A DNA stretch of 64,000 nucleotides from an uncultured Lachnotalea sp. (GTDB lineage: Bacteria > Bacillota > Clostridia > Lachnospirales > Lachnospiraceae), in the NCBI GenBank assembly GCA_947066815.1, contig CAMSZT010000001.1:62001-126000 (forward strand), given 5' to 3'. A program made the translations under genes and the position numbers. Below the pieces are notes generated by a model. The model was not told where the DNA came from and did not search any database. It saw only the letters and a list, made by a program, of their open reading frames with translations. How positions within the stretch are numbered: the stretch's first letter is position 1; each line of letters starts with the position of its first letter. This document shows, in pieces, positions 25,223 through 34,080 of the stretch.

Positions 25223-27364
25223 ATGAACAATCAGAAGCTTGGACATCATTTGATCGAATCGCTGCTTTCGCTCTTAAACAATCTGGAACAGGGCGGCATA
25301 GATATCTACCGGGTCATGGAGGCCCGGGACGAGGCCCCCTCCTTCGCGGATTCCCGGGATCTTAAGACCGCCTGGGAGATCATCCGCTTCATGGATGAAA
25401 TGCCGGGCGGCTTCCTCATCTATCAGGCCGGCGGGGAAGAACGGATCCTCTACGCCAACATGGCCCTGGTCCGCATCTTCCGCTGCGATACCAGAGAAGA
25501 ATTCCGGGCCCTCACCGGAAACACCTTCCCGGGGATGATCCACCCGGAGGACTTACCGGCCGTGGAAAAGAGCATCGCGGAGCAGATAAGCATCAGCCAG
25601 TACGACCTGGACTATGTGGAATACCGGATCCTGACGAAGGACGGCGAGGTGTGCTGGATCGAGGATTACGGCCACTTTGTCCGCACCCGTTCCGTCGGGG
25701 ATATCTTCTATGTATTTTTAGGCGACGCCACGGAGAAGAAAAAGGAACATATACGCCGTCTGGAGGTCATCGAGGGGCTCAGCATCAACTACGAGTCCAT
25801 CCTCTACATAAACCTGGACGCGGACAGCATCCTGCCCTACCGTTTAAGCGGCCGGATCAGCCGCTGGTTTGAAGCCTCCGGGGGATCGTGCCGCTATTCT
25901 TCCTATATGTCGGACTATATCCGCACCTGGGTCGTCCCAGAGGAACAGGATTTTGTCGGCAGGGCCACCTCCCCGGAGCATATCCGCAGAAAGCTGACGG
26001 AAAACCGGACCTACCACATCAACTACCAGATCCTCTGCAGCCACGGAAAGCAGCATATGCAGCTGCGCGTCGTAAATGTGGGAAAGAGCGGGGGCGTCTC
26101 CCAGATCGTTCTGGGCTGCCGTGTGATCGACGCCGAGATCCGGCGGGAGATCGAACAGAACCGGATCCTGGAGGACGCGCTGGACAACGCGAACCTGGCC
26201 ATCACGGCCAAAAACGCCTTTTTATCCAACATGTCCCACGACATGCGGACCCCGTTAAACGCTATTTTCGGCTACACGGCCCTGGCAAAGCAGAATCTCT
26301 CCGACCCCGGGACCGCCCTCGGCTATCTCTCCCGTGTGGAGACGGCTTCCAGGCAGCTTCTGGACCTGATCGAAAAGGTGCTGGAGATCTCCTGGAGCGA
26401 AGCAAACGACACCCCCATCCTGGAGGAGGCATGCAGCCTCCCCGAGCTCACCCGGGAGGTCCGCCGGACCATGCTGCCCCAGGCCCTGGACAAGGGCGTC
26501 GAGCTTTCGGCGCAGATCTCCGGCCTGACGCACGCCGACGTGCTCTGCGACCGGGGAAAGCTCCGGCAGATCCTCCTGTACCTGGTGGACAATGCCGTCA
26601 CCTACACCCCGGCGGACGGCTGCGTGGCCCTCACCCTCACGGAACTGGAGCGCCTCCCCAACGACTACGCCGTCTACCGGTTTGCGGTGCGGGATACGGG
26701 CATCGGTATCGGGAAAGACTTCCTGGGCCATATCTTCGAGCCCTTTGAGCGGGAAAAAAACACCACCTTCAGCGGCGTCCACGGCTCCGGCCTGGGACTT
26801 ACCATCGCCAGGAACCTGATCGGCCGGATGGGCGGGACCATCGAGGTGGAGAGCAATGTGGGCCGGGGAAGCACCTTCACCGTCACCCTCCGCTTCCGTA
26901 TCCGGGAACAGCACAGGGCCCCCTCCCGGGAGCCCGCGGTCACTTTGGAAGAGCTTCTCGGCCGTACCATCCTTCTGGTGGAGGACAACGCCCTCAACCT
27001 GGAGATCGAAACCGACCTGCTGACGGAGCTCGGCTTTCTCATCGAGCCTGCCGAGAACGGGCAGGTCGCCGTGGATAAGGTCCGGTGCGCCGGGCCGGAG
27101 GACTATCTTCTCGTCCTGATGGACATCCAGATGCCGGTCATGGACGGGCGGGAGGCCGCCATGGCCATCCGGGCCCTCCCGGACCCCGCCCTGTCCCGCA
27201 TCCCCATCATCGCCCTCTCCGCCAATGCCTTCGAGAGCGACCGGAGGAAATCCATCGAGAGCGGCATGGACGCCCATCTGACCAAGCCCCTCGACGTCCC
27301 GCAGCTCCTGGAGACCATCGTGAAGACCGTGCAGGACCGCCGCTCCTCCGGCCGGACCGCCTGA
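25223..27364 (+). CDS. Cytoplasmic PAS hybrid histidine kinase
   Basis: 713 residues from the ATG at 25223 (GGAGGG, 7-base spacing). No membrane helices. Residues ~50-180 form a PAS domain (GGFLIYQAGGEERILYANMA) followed by a PAC-like segment; a second sensor-like segment (~185-325) follows. HisKA has His in [19 protein letters not shown] (~340). HATPase is intact (YLVDNAVTYTP, DTGIGIG, GSGLGLTIARNL). The C-terminal receiver (ILLVEDNALN, Asp in VLMDIQMPVMDG) ends near 710. It is divergent from the membrane hybrid kinase with similar kinase cores, so the two may converge on one pathway; the output protein is not in this window. Confidence 0.92.
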   Translation: MNNQKLGHHLIESLLSLLNNLEQGGIDIYRVMEARDEAPSFADSRDLKTAWEIIRFMDEMPGGFLIYQAGGEERILYANMALVRIFRCDTREEFRALTGNTFPGMIHPEDLPAVEKSIAEQISISQYDLDYVEYRILTKDGEVCWIEDYGHFVRTRSVGDIFYVFLGDATEKKKEHIRRLEVIEGLSINYESILYINLDADSILPYRLSGRISRWFEASGGSCRYSSYMSDYIRTWVVPEEQDFVGRATSPEHIRRKLTENRTYHINYQILCSHGKQHMQLRVVNVGKSGGVSQIVLGCRVIDAEIRREIEQNRILEDALDNANLAITAKNAFLSNMSHDMRTPLNAIFGYTALAKQNLSDPGTALGYLSRVETASRQLLDLIEKVLEISWSEANDTPILEEACSLPELTREVRRTMLPQALDKGVELSAQISGLTHADVLCDRGKLRQILLYLVDNAVTYTPADGCVALTLTELERLPNDYAVYRFAVRDTGIGIGKDFLGHIFEPFEREKNTTFSGVHGSGLGLTIARNLIGRMGGTIEVESNVGRGSTFTVTLRFRIREQHRAPSREPAVTLEELLGRTILLVEDNALNLEIETDLLTELGFLIEPAENGQVAVDKVRCAGPEDYLLVLMDIQMPVMDGREAAMAIRALPDPALSRIPIIALSANAFESDRRKSIESGMDAHLTKPLDVPQLLETIVKTVQDRRSSGRTA

Positions 27365-27372
27365 GGATCCCC

Positions 27373-27573
27373 TTACGAGATCCGGTAAGCGACCAGCGCC
27401 ACCTTCTCCCCGGCTTCCCTGCCGAGCTTCTCCTCCAGTCTGGTGAGCTCTTCGATGCCGCTTCCGCTTAAATCCACATAGACATCCTCCTTCGCGAGCT
27501 CCGCCGCCATGTGTTCGGCAGCGGACTTGCAGGACGCGGGAAGCTCCGTCACATCCGAATGGACCTTTGCCAT
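27373..27573 (-). CDS. Small acidic protein, function unknown
   Basis: 66 residues, starting MAKVHSDVTELPASCKSAAE, with one cysteine and a helix-rich acidic middle (GIEELTRLEEKLGREAGEK). It has a strong RBS (AAGGAGGG) before the ATG at 27573. It is convergent with the hybrid kinase gene, ending 8 bases from it. I do not recognise it. Confidence 0.6.
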   Translation of the reverse strand: MAKVHSDVTELPASCKSAAEHMAAELAKEDVYVDLSGSGIEELTRLEEKLGREAGEKVALVAYRIS

Positions 27574-27606
27574 GATAACATCCCTCCTTTTCCGGTATAT
27601 GAATGA

Positions 27607-27683
27607 TAGGTGATCGCGAAACGTGAAAACCTTGGGAATATTGCCAGAATATCCTACAAGTTTTTGAGTTTCTCAATTACCTA
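27607..27683. repeat. 77-bp palindromic element (family member B)
   Basis: Ends TAGGTGATCGCGAAAC and GTTTCTCAATTACCTA are inverted repeats; the centre (GGAATATTGCCAGAATATCC) is also nearly palindromic. It closely resembles the copy at 39588-39674. It lies in the 354-base gene-free stretch 27574-27927, which otherwise holds only the terminator at 27746-27787. Confidence 0.75.
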
Positions 27684-27745
27684 TATAGTATGGCTGGAAA
27701 AGGGCCGGCACATGCAGAAGATCTGTTTTCCGAATTCCTGCCCCC

Positions 27746-27787
27746 GAAAAAAGTCCACCTGTGCGGTTGCTTCCAACCGCACAGGTG
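27746..27787 (-). terminator. Intrinsic terminator of the blaI-blaR1-like operon
   Basis: A 13-bp perfect stem CACCTGTGCGGTT/AACCGCACAGGTG (27756-27768 with 27775-27787), then GACTTTTTT on the minus strand. It is about 140 bases after the stop at 27928. Confidence 0.8.
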
Positions 27788-27927
27788 AAAAAAACTTCTC
27801 AGAGCTTTCTACTCTTTTACGTATGAAAAAATCGGGATCCTCTGCAGAAGGCCGGGGCAGGAGCCGGCCGCCGCGGCCCCGCCCGCGGCTCCGGGATCCT
27901 CCCCCCCGCTGCCCGGCTATGTAATAT

Positions 27928-29310
27928 CTATCTCGATACAACCACTCCAACTGAAATGGAAGTTTTTTCCAGGTTCTCCGCGTACACCCGGTGGAGGCCG
28001 GACTTGGTGACGGTAAAGGTATGGGAAAGCGGCCCCTTGCCGGAAACGCCCCGCAGGTAGCCGTCCGGCTGGTCCAGCCCCATCCCGATGTAGGACTGCG
28101 CCGGGGACGGATTCACCGTCACTGCGATCTCGTCCCCCTTGGTGGCCCAGAAGAGGCCGGTCTCGTAGATGACCCCCGCGTCCAGGTCCCAGGTGTAGGT
28201 GTTTAAGCCCCTGGAGTCCAGGTTGACCTCCTCGTCGGTCTCCACGATCTCCATATCCTCGTCCCGCTCCCTGGTGTACTCCTCCAGGTCGGAATCCGCC
28301 GCCTCCCGGATCCGCGCCATGGAGGCCTCGTAGGCGCAGCCGTACAGCTCCTCCATGCCCTTGCCCGCCGCCAGCGAGGTGACCGCCGACGCCAAAACAA
28401 AACAGACCGCCAGCACTGTCACCGACGCCCTCCTCAGACCTTTTTTGATCCCTGTATCTGTTTTCAGCTTCTGCATCCTTTTCATCCTCTTTAATATCTC
28501 CCTCCGGCTCTTCCCCATGTGCATCCTGTCGTAGCTGAAGAGAAACCGTTTCTTTTTCTCCGTATATTTGATGACCACGTCGAAATATTTCTTCATATCC
28601 CAACGGCCGTCCGATCCGTAGCAGATATGGTAGTCACAGAGGCTGTCGCCCCAGCTGTCCACCTGCCTGACCAACAGGTGCACAAACGGGTTGAACCACT
28701 GAAGCCGGACGATCCACGCGCAGCACTTCTTCAGGTGCAGGTCGCCGCGCACGTGATGGTAGAGCTCATGCTCCAGGATCACTTCCATCTCCTCTTCGTT
28801 TTCAATCACCTTCGGGATAAAGATACGGGATTTGAAAAAGCCTGTGATAAAAGGGCTTCTGCAGGTTTCCAGCTCGTAGACCGGGATCTCCTGCGAGATG
28901 TGGAGCCGCTCCCGGAGCTTCCTCACCTGCTCCCTGGAGACCGCCCCGGCCGGTATACTGATCCTTCTCTCCACTCTCCTGACATGCTCCTGCCTGATGT
29001 AGCGGACCACTTCCATGAGAAAGCCGGCCAGCCAGATGTAGGCGAGCCCTCTGGACGTCTCGATCAGCAGCGGCGTCGCCGCCAGAAGGCTCCCTGCCTT
29101 CCCTGCCGAAAATGCTCCCGTGGCACAGACCAGCCACATGAACACCACCGGGATCAGGTGGAACAGCAGCACCACCCGCAGCAGGGAAGAGATCAGTTTG
29201 ATCTCCCCGCACCGCTCCAGCCCGATACTCATCAGCGTCCAGAAAATAAAGATCACGCTCCCTGTCAGGGACGTCAGGATGATCATGACAAAGAAATTAA
29301 TCAAGATCAT
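27928..29310 (-). CDS. BlaR1/MecR1-like M56 family metalloprotease
   Basis: 460 residues. About four N-terminal membrane helices, with the zinc protease motif HELYH at 181-185 (VILEHELYHHVRGD) in the cytoplasmic loop and the downstream SWGDSLCDYH element. A further helix at ~305-325 leads to an outer domain of about 130 residues. That domain is not the penicillin-binding sensor of BlaR1: it lacks SxxK and ends in a beta-rich segment (TFTVTKSGLHRVYAENL). By family the protein cleaves, or causes cleavage of, the BlaI-type repressor on sensing an external signal. The start overlaps blaI by 14 bases. Confidence 0.88.
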   Translation of the reverse strand: MILINFFVMIILTSLTGSVIFIFWTLMSIGLERCGEIKLISSLLRVVLLFHLIPVVFMWLVCATGAFSAGKAGSLLAATPLLIETSRGLAYIWLAGFLMEVVRYIRQEHVRRVERRISIPAGAVSREQVRKLRERLHISQEIPVYELETCRSPFITGFFKSRIFIPKVIENEEEMEVILEHELYHHVRGDLHLKKCCAWIVRLQWFNPFVHLLVRQVDSWGDSLCDYHICYGSDGRWDMKKYFDVVIKYTEKKKRFLFSYDRMHMGKSRREILKRMKRMQKLKTDTGIKKGLRRASVTVLAVCFVLASAVTSLAAGKGMEELYGCAYEASMARIREAADSDLEEYTRERDEDMEIVETDEEVNLDSRGLNTYTWDLDAGVIYETGLFWATKGDEIAVTVNPSPAQSYIGMGLDQPDGYLRGVSGKGPLSHTFTVTKSGLHRVYAENLEKTSISVGVVVSR

Positions 29311-29680
29311 GCAAGATTCTCCTGAGATCCTCAGCCTCTTCTTCCGTCAGCTCCTCCGCGCCGCCCAGGGCCATGATCCCGTAGCGGGCCGTGCTTTTAT
29401 TCCAGAAGTCTGCGATGGACCTCACCTGCTCCTTCATAAACTCTTCCTGGGAGAGCAGCGGTTCGTATACTTTATAATAATTATCCGGCTTTGTAATGCG
29501 GATATACCCTTTTTTCCTCAGCTTTTCAATGTAGACTCCGATCGCCTGGGGCGTCAGCTTCTCCCCATACCATTCCTGAAGCTGTTTCACGATCTTGGAA
29601 GTGGTCACATCTTCTCCGATCGCCCAGATCGCTTTCATCACCGTCAGTTCCCGTTCCGTCATCCGACTAATCTTCTTCAT
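29297..29680 (-). CDS. BlaI/MecI family transcriptional repressor
   Basis: 127 residues of the penicillinase repressor family: a winged helix (LTVMKAIWAIGEDVTTSKIVKQL, YIEKLRKKGYIRIT) and a C-terminal dimerisation helix. It binds DNA as a dimer and is removed by cleavage after the BlaR1-like partner is activated. It is first in a two-gene operon. A dyad TATAGACTATA overlaps the -10 box of its promoter, consistent with autorepression. No beta-lactamase gene is nearby. Confidence 0.9.
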   Translation of the reverse strand: MKKISRMTERELTVMKAIWAIGEDVTTSKIVKQLQEWYGEKLTPQAIGVYIEKLRKKGYIRITKPDNYYKVYEPLLSQEEFMKEQVRSIADFWNKSTARYGIMALGGAEELTEEEAEDLRRILHDLD

Positions 29681-29715
29681 ATCATCTCTCCAATCTTTCC
29701 AGCGGGTATTTTCAG

Positions 29716-29744
29716 GTTATAGACTATAGCATACCACATTGCAA
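29716..29744 (-). promoter_or_regulatory. blaI promoter with overlapping dyad operator
   Basis: Minus-strand TTGCAA (29739-29744), 17 bp, TATAAC (29716-29721). The perfect dyad TATAGACTATA (29718-29728) covers the -10 box. The remainder of the 303-base gene-free stretch 29681-29983 is AT-rich with no other feature I can support. Confidence 0.6.
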
Positions 29745-29983
29745 GAAAAAAGCAAGAAATCATTCCGTTTTTCCATGAATTTTTTTATCAGATGCCAAAA
29801 CCTCTTCTTTCGTAAAACTTCTTTTTCTTTAAGCTCAGTATACATATATCTTAGACTTTTTTCAACCTTTTCTTGCGGCAATTTCGAAAATTTTGTCTAT
29901 TAATGTCTATTAACAGTATGATTACTCCTATTATCAATAATATATCTATGCCTTACAGGTACCATCCGCGGATCCCGCGCCCA

Positions 29984-31243
29984 TCATTTCCCCCGCAGCA
30001 CCTTATACAGGATATCCGCCAGCGGCTCCATGGCGTTCCTGGCCTCCTCGAAGGTATTGTTCTCCGTCCCCACCTCGATCAGGGTCGCCCTGGGAAGCAC
30101 GTGCTGGTTGTAGCGGTAGGCCTTCAGGAAGGTCCGGAGCATCAGGCCCGGGTAGTAGGCCTCCCCCTTTAATTTCATCTGGAAGTTGAAGGCCAGGTTG
30201 TCGAGGAGGTAGGGGTTTTCCACGTCCTCCAGGGGGCCGTCCGGCGTCTGGCACATCCCGTTGAAGAGCATGATGGGCGCCGTCGGCTTTCCGTTCACAT
30301 CCACCACCTCGTGGCCGCCGGAATCCCGGTGCAGGTCGATGGTGACCTGGATGCTGGGATGCTCCGCCAGCGTCTGTTCCACCATGTCGAGGGCCAGGGA
30401 GTAGGAATCGGAATAGGGAAAGACCTCCGTATTGTGGATCACCTGGATCCCGTACTGCTCGCTGAGGAGTTTGGCCAGATAATTTCCCAGCCCCACCACC
30501 GTCATGTCCGGATTTCCCTTCTCCGAATCGGAGAAGGCCTCGCTCCCGTGGGTGTGGAACAGAAGAATCTGGGGCTCGCCGCTCTCCGGCAGGGTCATGT
30601 CCTTTCCCAGGAGGACCGACGCGTCCAGCTGTTCCGGGTAGACCGTCGTGGATTTATGTACATAAAAAAAGTTCTTTTTCACAAATTCAAAATCCGCCAG
30701 CTGCTCCTGGGTATACACGGTGCCCCGCACCTCGGAGGCCGCCATGGCCGGCTGTCCCGGGTCCGCAGGCGCTCCCGTGCCTCCGGCCTCCTCCCCAGCC
30801 GGCAGCCCGCCTTCCGGGGACGTCCCGCCATCCGAAGGAGTTCCGCCCTCTGTCTGCCCGGCTCCCGCCGTCTCCTGCGCCTGCTCCCCGGCCGGCCCGT
30901 TCCCTGCTCCCGCCCCCTCTGCCTGTGCGGACAGCAGAACGCCGCTTCCGGCCTCCGACCTCCAGGCGCGGTAAGCGGGGTCCGCCTCCGCCCGGGTCTG
31001 GATGGCATCCTGCTCTTCTATAAAGGAAGAAAGAGTGCCGATCCCGGAAGCCTGCCTTAAGATCCCGTTTCCCGCAAGTCCCCTCTCCTCCTCCTTCGAG
31101 AGAAAGAAAAAGAGCGGCTGTCTGGCCGCAAGGACCGTCAGCCTGGACGGAAGGTCCCGCAAAAAAAGAATCCCCAGCAGAACGGCCAGAAAAACGGCCG
31201 TTCCTTTTCCCCATGTCCCCCGGTTTCCGCTGCCGATGCTCAA
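29984..31243 (-). CDS. spoIIP: Stage II sporulation protein P (cell-wall amidase)
   Basis: 419 residues from a TTG start at 31243 with a strong AAGGAGGAG RBS. One TM helix at ~14-28; a low-complexity Gly/Ala/Glu/Pro linker at ~105-172; then the SpoIIP amidase domain with LLFHTHGSE (H230, E234) and TIDLHRD (H305) as zinc ligands. SpoIIP removes stem peptides from glycan strands and works with SpoIID and SpoIIM in forespore engulfment. It lies 100 bases downstream of gpr, the classical clostridial/bacillar order. Confidence 0.93.
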   Translation of the reverse strand: MSIGSGNRGTWGKGTAVFLAVLLGILFLRDLPSRLTVLAARQPLFFFLSKEEERGLAGNGILRQASGIGTLSSFIEEQDAIQTRAEADPAYRAWRSEAGSGVLLSAQAEGAGAGNGPAGEQAQETAGAGQTEGGTPSDGGTSPEGGLPAGEEAGGTGAPADPGQPAMAASEVRGTVYTQEQLADFEFVKKNFFYVHKSTTVYPEQLDASVLLGKDMTLPESGEPQILLFHTHGSEAFSDSEKGNPDMTVVGLGNYLAKLLSEQYGIQVIHNTEVFPYSDSYSLALDMVEQTLAEHPSIQVTIDLHRDSGGHEVVDVNGKPTAPIMLFNGMCQTPDGPLEDVENPYLLDNLAFNFQMKLKGEAYYPGLMLRTFLKAYRYNQHVLPRATLIEVGTENNTFEEARNAMEPLADILYKVLRGK

Positions 31244-31343
31244 ATCGTCTCCTCCTTATGCTTGTCTTTTTATAGGCAATTGCCTGTTTATCTTTTTGCG
31301 GAGAAGTTCTCCGCTCCTACATCCTATGCGCCCGGAGGGAGCC

Positions 31344-32432
31344 TTAGAAGCCCCCGGGGAGTTCTCCGGAAAAAACCTGGTTGAGCCCTCCGGAGATGAT
31401 GTCGCCCAGGAGCTTCACCCTCTCGTCGATGTTTCCCGGGGTCACATACATGGGTCCGAGCCTCGGCTCGATCAGCTCCCGCACCATCCGGTACCGCTCC
31501 GAGAGGCTCATGCCGTCCACCGCCTCGGCCGCGTTCCCGGAACCGGCGGCCTCCAGAAGCTCCGCCAGCGCATCCACCGTGTCGTAGACAATGGCCGCGG
31601 CCGCCACCACCGTGGGGACCCCGACGGCAATGACCGGGACCCCCAGGCTCTCCCTGGTCAGGCTGTGCCTGTGGTTTCCCACGCCGGAGCCGGGGCTGAT
31701 CCCCGTATTGCTGAGCTGGATCGTCGTCCCCAGCCGGCTCACGCTCCTGGCCGCCAGCGCATCCACCACCAGAAGGGCTCCCGGCCTGGTCTCCGCCACG
31801 ATCCCCCGTATGATCTCCGCCGTCTCCATCCCGGTCTGGGCCATGACCCCCGGCACGATCCCGCTGACCAGATACCGGCCGGCTGCCTCCTGTCCTGCCG
31901 CCCCGGCGCCTCCGGCCATCCCCGCGTCTCCTTCTGCCGCCTCTTCCTGCCCTGCCGCCCCGGCGTCTCCGGCGGCCTCTGCTTCCCCCGCCGCCGTCTC
32001 CCGGTCCAGGTGCCTGGTGATCCGCAGGCCCGCCAGCACCTGCGGCCCCAGGGAATCGGAGGTCACCTCCTGGTTCCCCAGCCCCACCGCCAGCACCGTC
32101 CGGGGACTGCCGAAGCCCTCCAGCAGCCTTTTCACATATTCCGCCAGGGCCTCTGAGATCTCCCGGTGGCAGTCCTCGTCGTGAACCGCCATCCCCTCCG
32201 CCTCCAGGGTAATGTAGCTTCCGCAGGGCTTCCCTATGGCCTGCTCCCCCTGCCCGTCAAGGACCTCCACCCAGGTCACCTTCACGCCGCAGGGCCCGTA
32301 GACCGACTCCTCGATATTCACCCCCGGTATCCCTTCCTGCCCCTCGCTGCAGGATTCCCTCGCCTCCAGCGCCAGGTCCGTATGGACCTGCATTTCCTGT
32401 TCCGCCGCCTGCTCCAAAATCTCGTCCTTCAT
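31344..32432 (-). CDS. gpr: Spore germination protease GPR
   Basis: 362 residues, A25 family. The N-terminus carries the TDLALEARE motif near the self-cleavage site; D126 (TSDSLGP) and the Asp in LLVVDALAA are the likely catalytic aspartates. The C-terminal half (LGTTIQLSNTGISPGSGVGN; MYVTPGNIDERV) is well conserved. It degrades small acid-soluble spore proteins on germination. Unusually, residues ~145-185 are a low-complexity Ala/Gly/Glu insertion not expected in this enzyme. A sigma-G-like promoter is possible at 32547-32574. Confidence 0.93.
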   Translation of the reverse strand: MKDEILEQAAEQEMQVHTDLALEARESCSEGQEGIPGVNIEESVYGPCGVKVTWVEVLDGQGEQAIGKPCGSYITLEAEGMAVHDEDCHREISEALAEYVKRLLEGFGSPRTVLAVGLGNQEVTSDSLGPQVLAGLRITRHLDRETAAGEAEAAGDAGAAGQEEAAEGDAGMAGGAGAAGQEAAGRYLVSGIVPGVMAQTGMETAEIIRGIVAETRPGALLVVDALAARSVSRLGTTIQLSNTGISPGSGVGNHRHSLTRESLGVPVIAVGVPTVVAAAAIVYDTVDALAELLEAAGSGNAAEAVDGMSLSERYRMVRELIEPRLGPMYVTPGNIDERVKLLGDIISGGLNQVFSGELPGGF

Positions 32433-32546
32433 TTTCCCAAACCGCCTTTCTCCCTCTATCCCGCTCTTTACCGTCTATTCTCTCCCTTCCGCTCTGTTTG
32501 TATGCAGACAACCGCGAAACGAAAAATTGCAGGGCAGAGCGCCTTA

Positions 32547-32574
32547 TATGATGAACGCTCCAAGGGAATAAACA
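32547..32574 (-). promoter_or_regulatory. Possible sigma-G/sigma-F promoter of gpr
   Basis: Minus-strand CATCATA (32547-32553) fits the forespore -10 consensus CATNHTA. TGTTTA (32569-32574), 15 bp upstream, is one mismatch from TGHATR. It lies between the carD terminator and gpr. The prior comes from gpr being forespore-expressed in Bacillus. Confidence 0.3.
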
Positions 32575-32595
32575 GCATGAAAAAGGGCGATATAT

Positions 32596-32620
32596 AAAAA
32601 ACAACGGCCCTCCCGGGCCG
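32596..32620 (-). terminator. Intrinsic terminator of the carD-family gene
   Basis: CGGCCC/GGGCCG stem (32605-32610 with 32615-32620) then TTGTTTTTTAT on the minus strand, 17 bases after the stop at 32637. Confidence 0.75.
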
Positions 32621-32636
32621 CTGATCCGTCGTCTTT

Positions 32637-33143
32637 TCATTTTTTTTCTTTGTCCCCGATCCGGTCCCGGATGTAATCCCCCACCCGGCTGCGCTCAATC
32701 TTCAGCGGGATGCTGATCTCCCCGTAGAGGTTTTCCTGGGCCAGCTTCATATACTTCTCATCGATATATGTAATCTTCTTCCCCTCCAGGCTGCGGCTCT
32801 TTTTCCTCATATGGACCGTCTTGATGATCTTGACCCAGCCCCGGCAGTCATACCGCCTGGCCACTTCCCGGTACTGCTCCTCCCGTTTCTTTTCGTTGGC
32901 GATCCCTATGGTCTCGATCTCCGGGATCGCCTCCAGCAGTTCCTCCACCTCCTCGGCCGTAGAAACCCTGCGCATCACCAGTTTCTCGCTGTCGACCGGG
33001 ACATAGATCCTGCTGCCCTTTGAATACACGGGCTCCAGCTCATAATACAAAACGCCCTTCTGCAGACCCGGCATCTGTGTCACATCCAAAACCCTGCACA
33101 CGCCGTTGTGGTCACATACGATCAATTCGCCTACCTGGAACAT
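32637..33143 (-). CDS. CarD/CdnL-TRCF-family transcriptional regulator
   Basis: 168 residues from the ATG at 33143 (AAAGGAGG, 8-base spacing); an in-frame ATG at 33170 is less well placed. The N-terminal RNA polymerase-interacting domain reads MFQVGELIVCDHNGVCRVLD and YYELEPVYSKGSRIYVPVD; the C-terminal half is helical and basic. Family members bind the polymerase beta subunit and stabilise open complexes. It is a single-gene unit upstream of gpr. Confidence 0.87.
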   Translation of the reverse strand: MFQVGELIVCDHNGVCRVLDVTQMPGLQKGVLYYELEPVYSKGSRIYVPVDSEKLVMRRVSTAEEVEELLEAIPEIETIGIANEKKREEQYREVARRYDCRGWVKIIKTVHMRKKSRSLEGKKITYIDEKYMKLAQENLYGEISIPLKIERSRVGDYIRDRIGDKEKK

Positions 33144-33199
33144 CCGATGGCCTCCTTTCCTGTCTGGCATCCTCTCACCTGTTCGTTTGCTCTGTTTTT

Positions 33200-33228
33200 A
33201 TTTTAACATCTTATCCGCATTTTTGTAA
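33200..33228 (-). promoter_or_regulatory. Promoter of the carD-family gene
   Basis: Minus-strand TTACAA (33223-33228), 17 bp, TAAAAT (33200-33205), about 57 bases before the start codon. Confidence 0.55.
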
Positions 33229-33318
33229 GAGTATTTCGCCTTTTCCGTTTATTTTTGTGAAAACTGTCCGGCAAATGCCCCTGTATTCTTGTGCAATATT
33301 GTCTCTTTTTCTTTCTGC

Positions 33319-33347
33319 TTGACGAAAAATAAGGCGGAGGCTACAAT
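33319..33347 (+). promoter_or_regulatory. Promoter of the vanRS genes
   Basis: TTGACG (33319-33324), exactly 17 bp, TACAAT (33342-33347), 41 bases before the vanR ATG. Confidence 0.65.
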
Positions 33348-33387
33348 GAAAGATATCGCAAGATCTGATAAAACAACAGGAGTGCTT

Positions 33388-34080
33388 ATGAACGAAACTG
33401 TCTTGATCGTTGACGACGAGAGGGAGATCGCCGACCTGGTGGAGGTCTGCCTGAAAAATGACGGCTATCAGGTCCGGAAATTTTATGACGCGGCCTCCGC
33501 TCTTTCCTGCGTGGAGGCCTCTCCGCCGGACCTGGCCGTCCTGGATGTGATGCTGCCGGACATGGACGGCTTTGCCCTCTGCCAGCGGATCCGGGAAAAC
33601 CATCTGTTTCCCATCATCATGCTGACCGCCCGGGTGGAGGACATGGACAAGATCATGGGGCTCACCCTGGGGGCGGACGACTATATCACCAAGCCCTTCA
33701 ATCCCCTGGAGCTTTTGGCCCGCATAAGGACCCAGCTGCGCCGCTACACCCGCTACAACCAGAACGCCCCGGCGCGGGAGCCCCTGGAATACGACATCCG
33801 CGGGCTCCACATCTCCAGGGACAGCCACCGGTGCCTTTTAAATCAGAAGGAGGTCTCCCTGACGCCTCTGGAGTTCGACATCCTCTGGTATCTCTGCGGC
33901 CGGCAGGGAAATGTGGTCCCCTCGGAGGAGCTTTTTGAAGCGGTCTGGGGAGAAAAATATCTGGACAGCAACAACACGGTCATGGCCCACATCGCCAGGC
34001 TCAGGGAAAAGCTCCACGAACCGGCCAGGAGGCCGAAATACATCAAGACCGTCTGGGGGGTGGGTTATACCATTGAATAA
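33388..34080 (+). CDS. vanR: VanR-type response regulator (OmpR family)
   Basis: 230 residues from the ATG at 33388 (AGGAG upstream). The receiver has VLIVDDEREIADLV, phospho-Asp in LAVLDVMLPDMDG, Thr in IIMLTAR and Lys in ITKPFNP. The C-terminal winged helix carries EVSLTPLEFDILWYL and the terminal YIKTVWGVGYTIE. By homology and position it activates the van operon when phosphorylated by VanS. The end overlaps vanS by 8 bases. Confidence 0.9.
   Translation: MNETVLIVDDEREIADLVEVCLKNDGYQVRKFYDAASALSCVEASPPDLAVLDVMLPDMDGFALCQRIRENHLFPIIMLTARVEDMDKIMGLTLGADDYITKPFNPLELLARIRTQLRRYTRYNQNAPAREPLEYDIRGLHISRDSHRCLLNQKEVSLTPLEFDILWYLCGRQGNVVPSEELFEAVWGEKYLDSNNTVMAHIARLREKLHEPARRPKYIKTVWGVGYTIE

Noticed and set aside
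26255-27676. 473-codon minus-strand frame opposite the PAS hybrid kinase
   Set aside because: Shadow of the kinase gene; Gly/Asp/His-rich and without domains.
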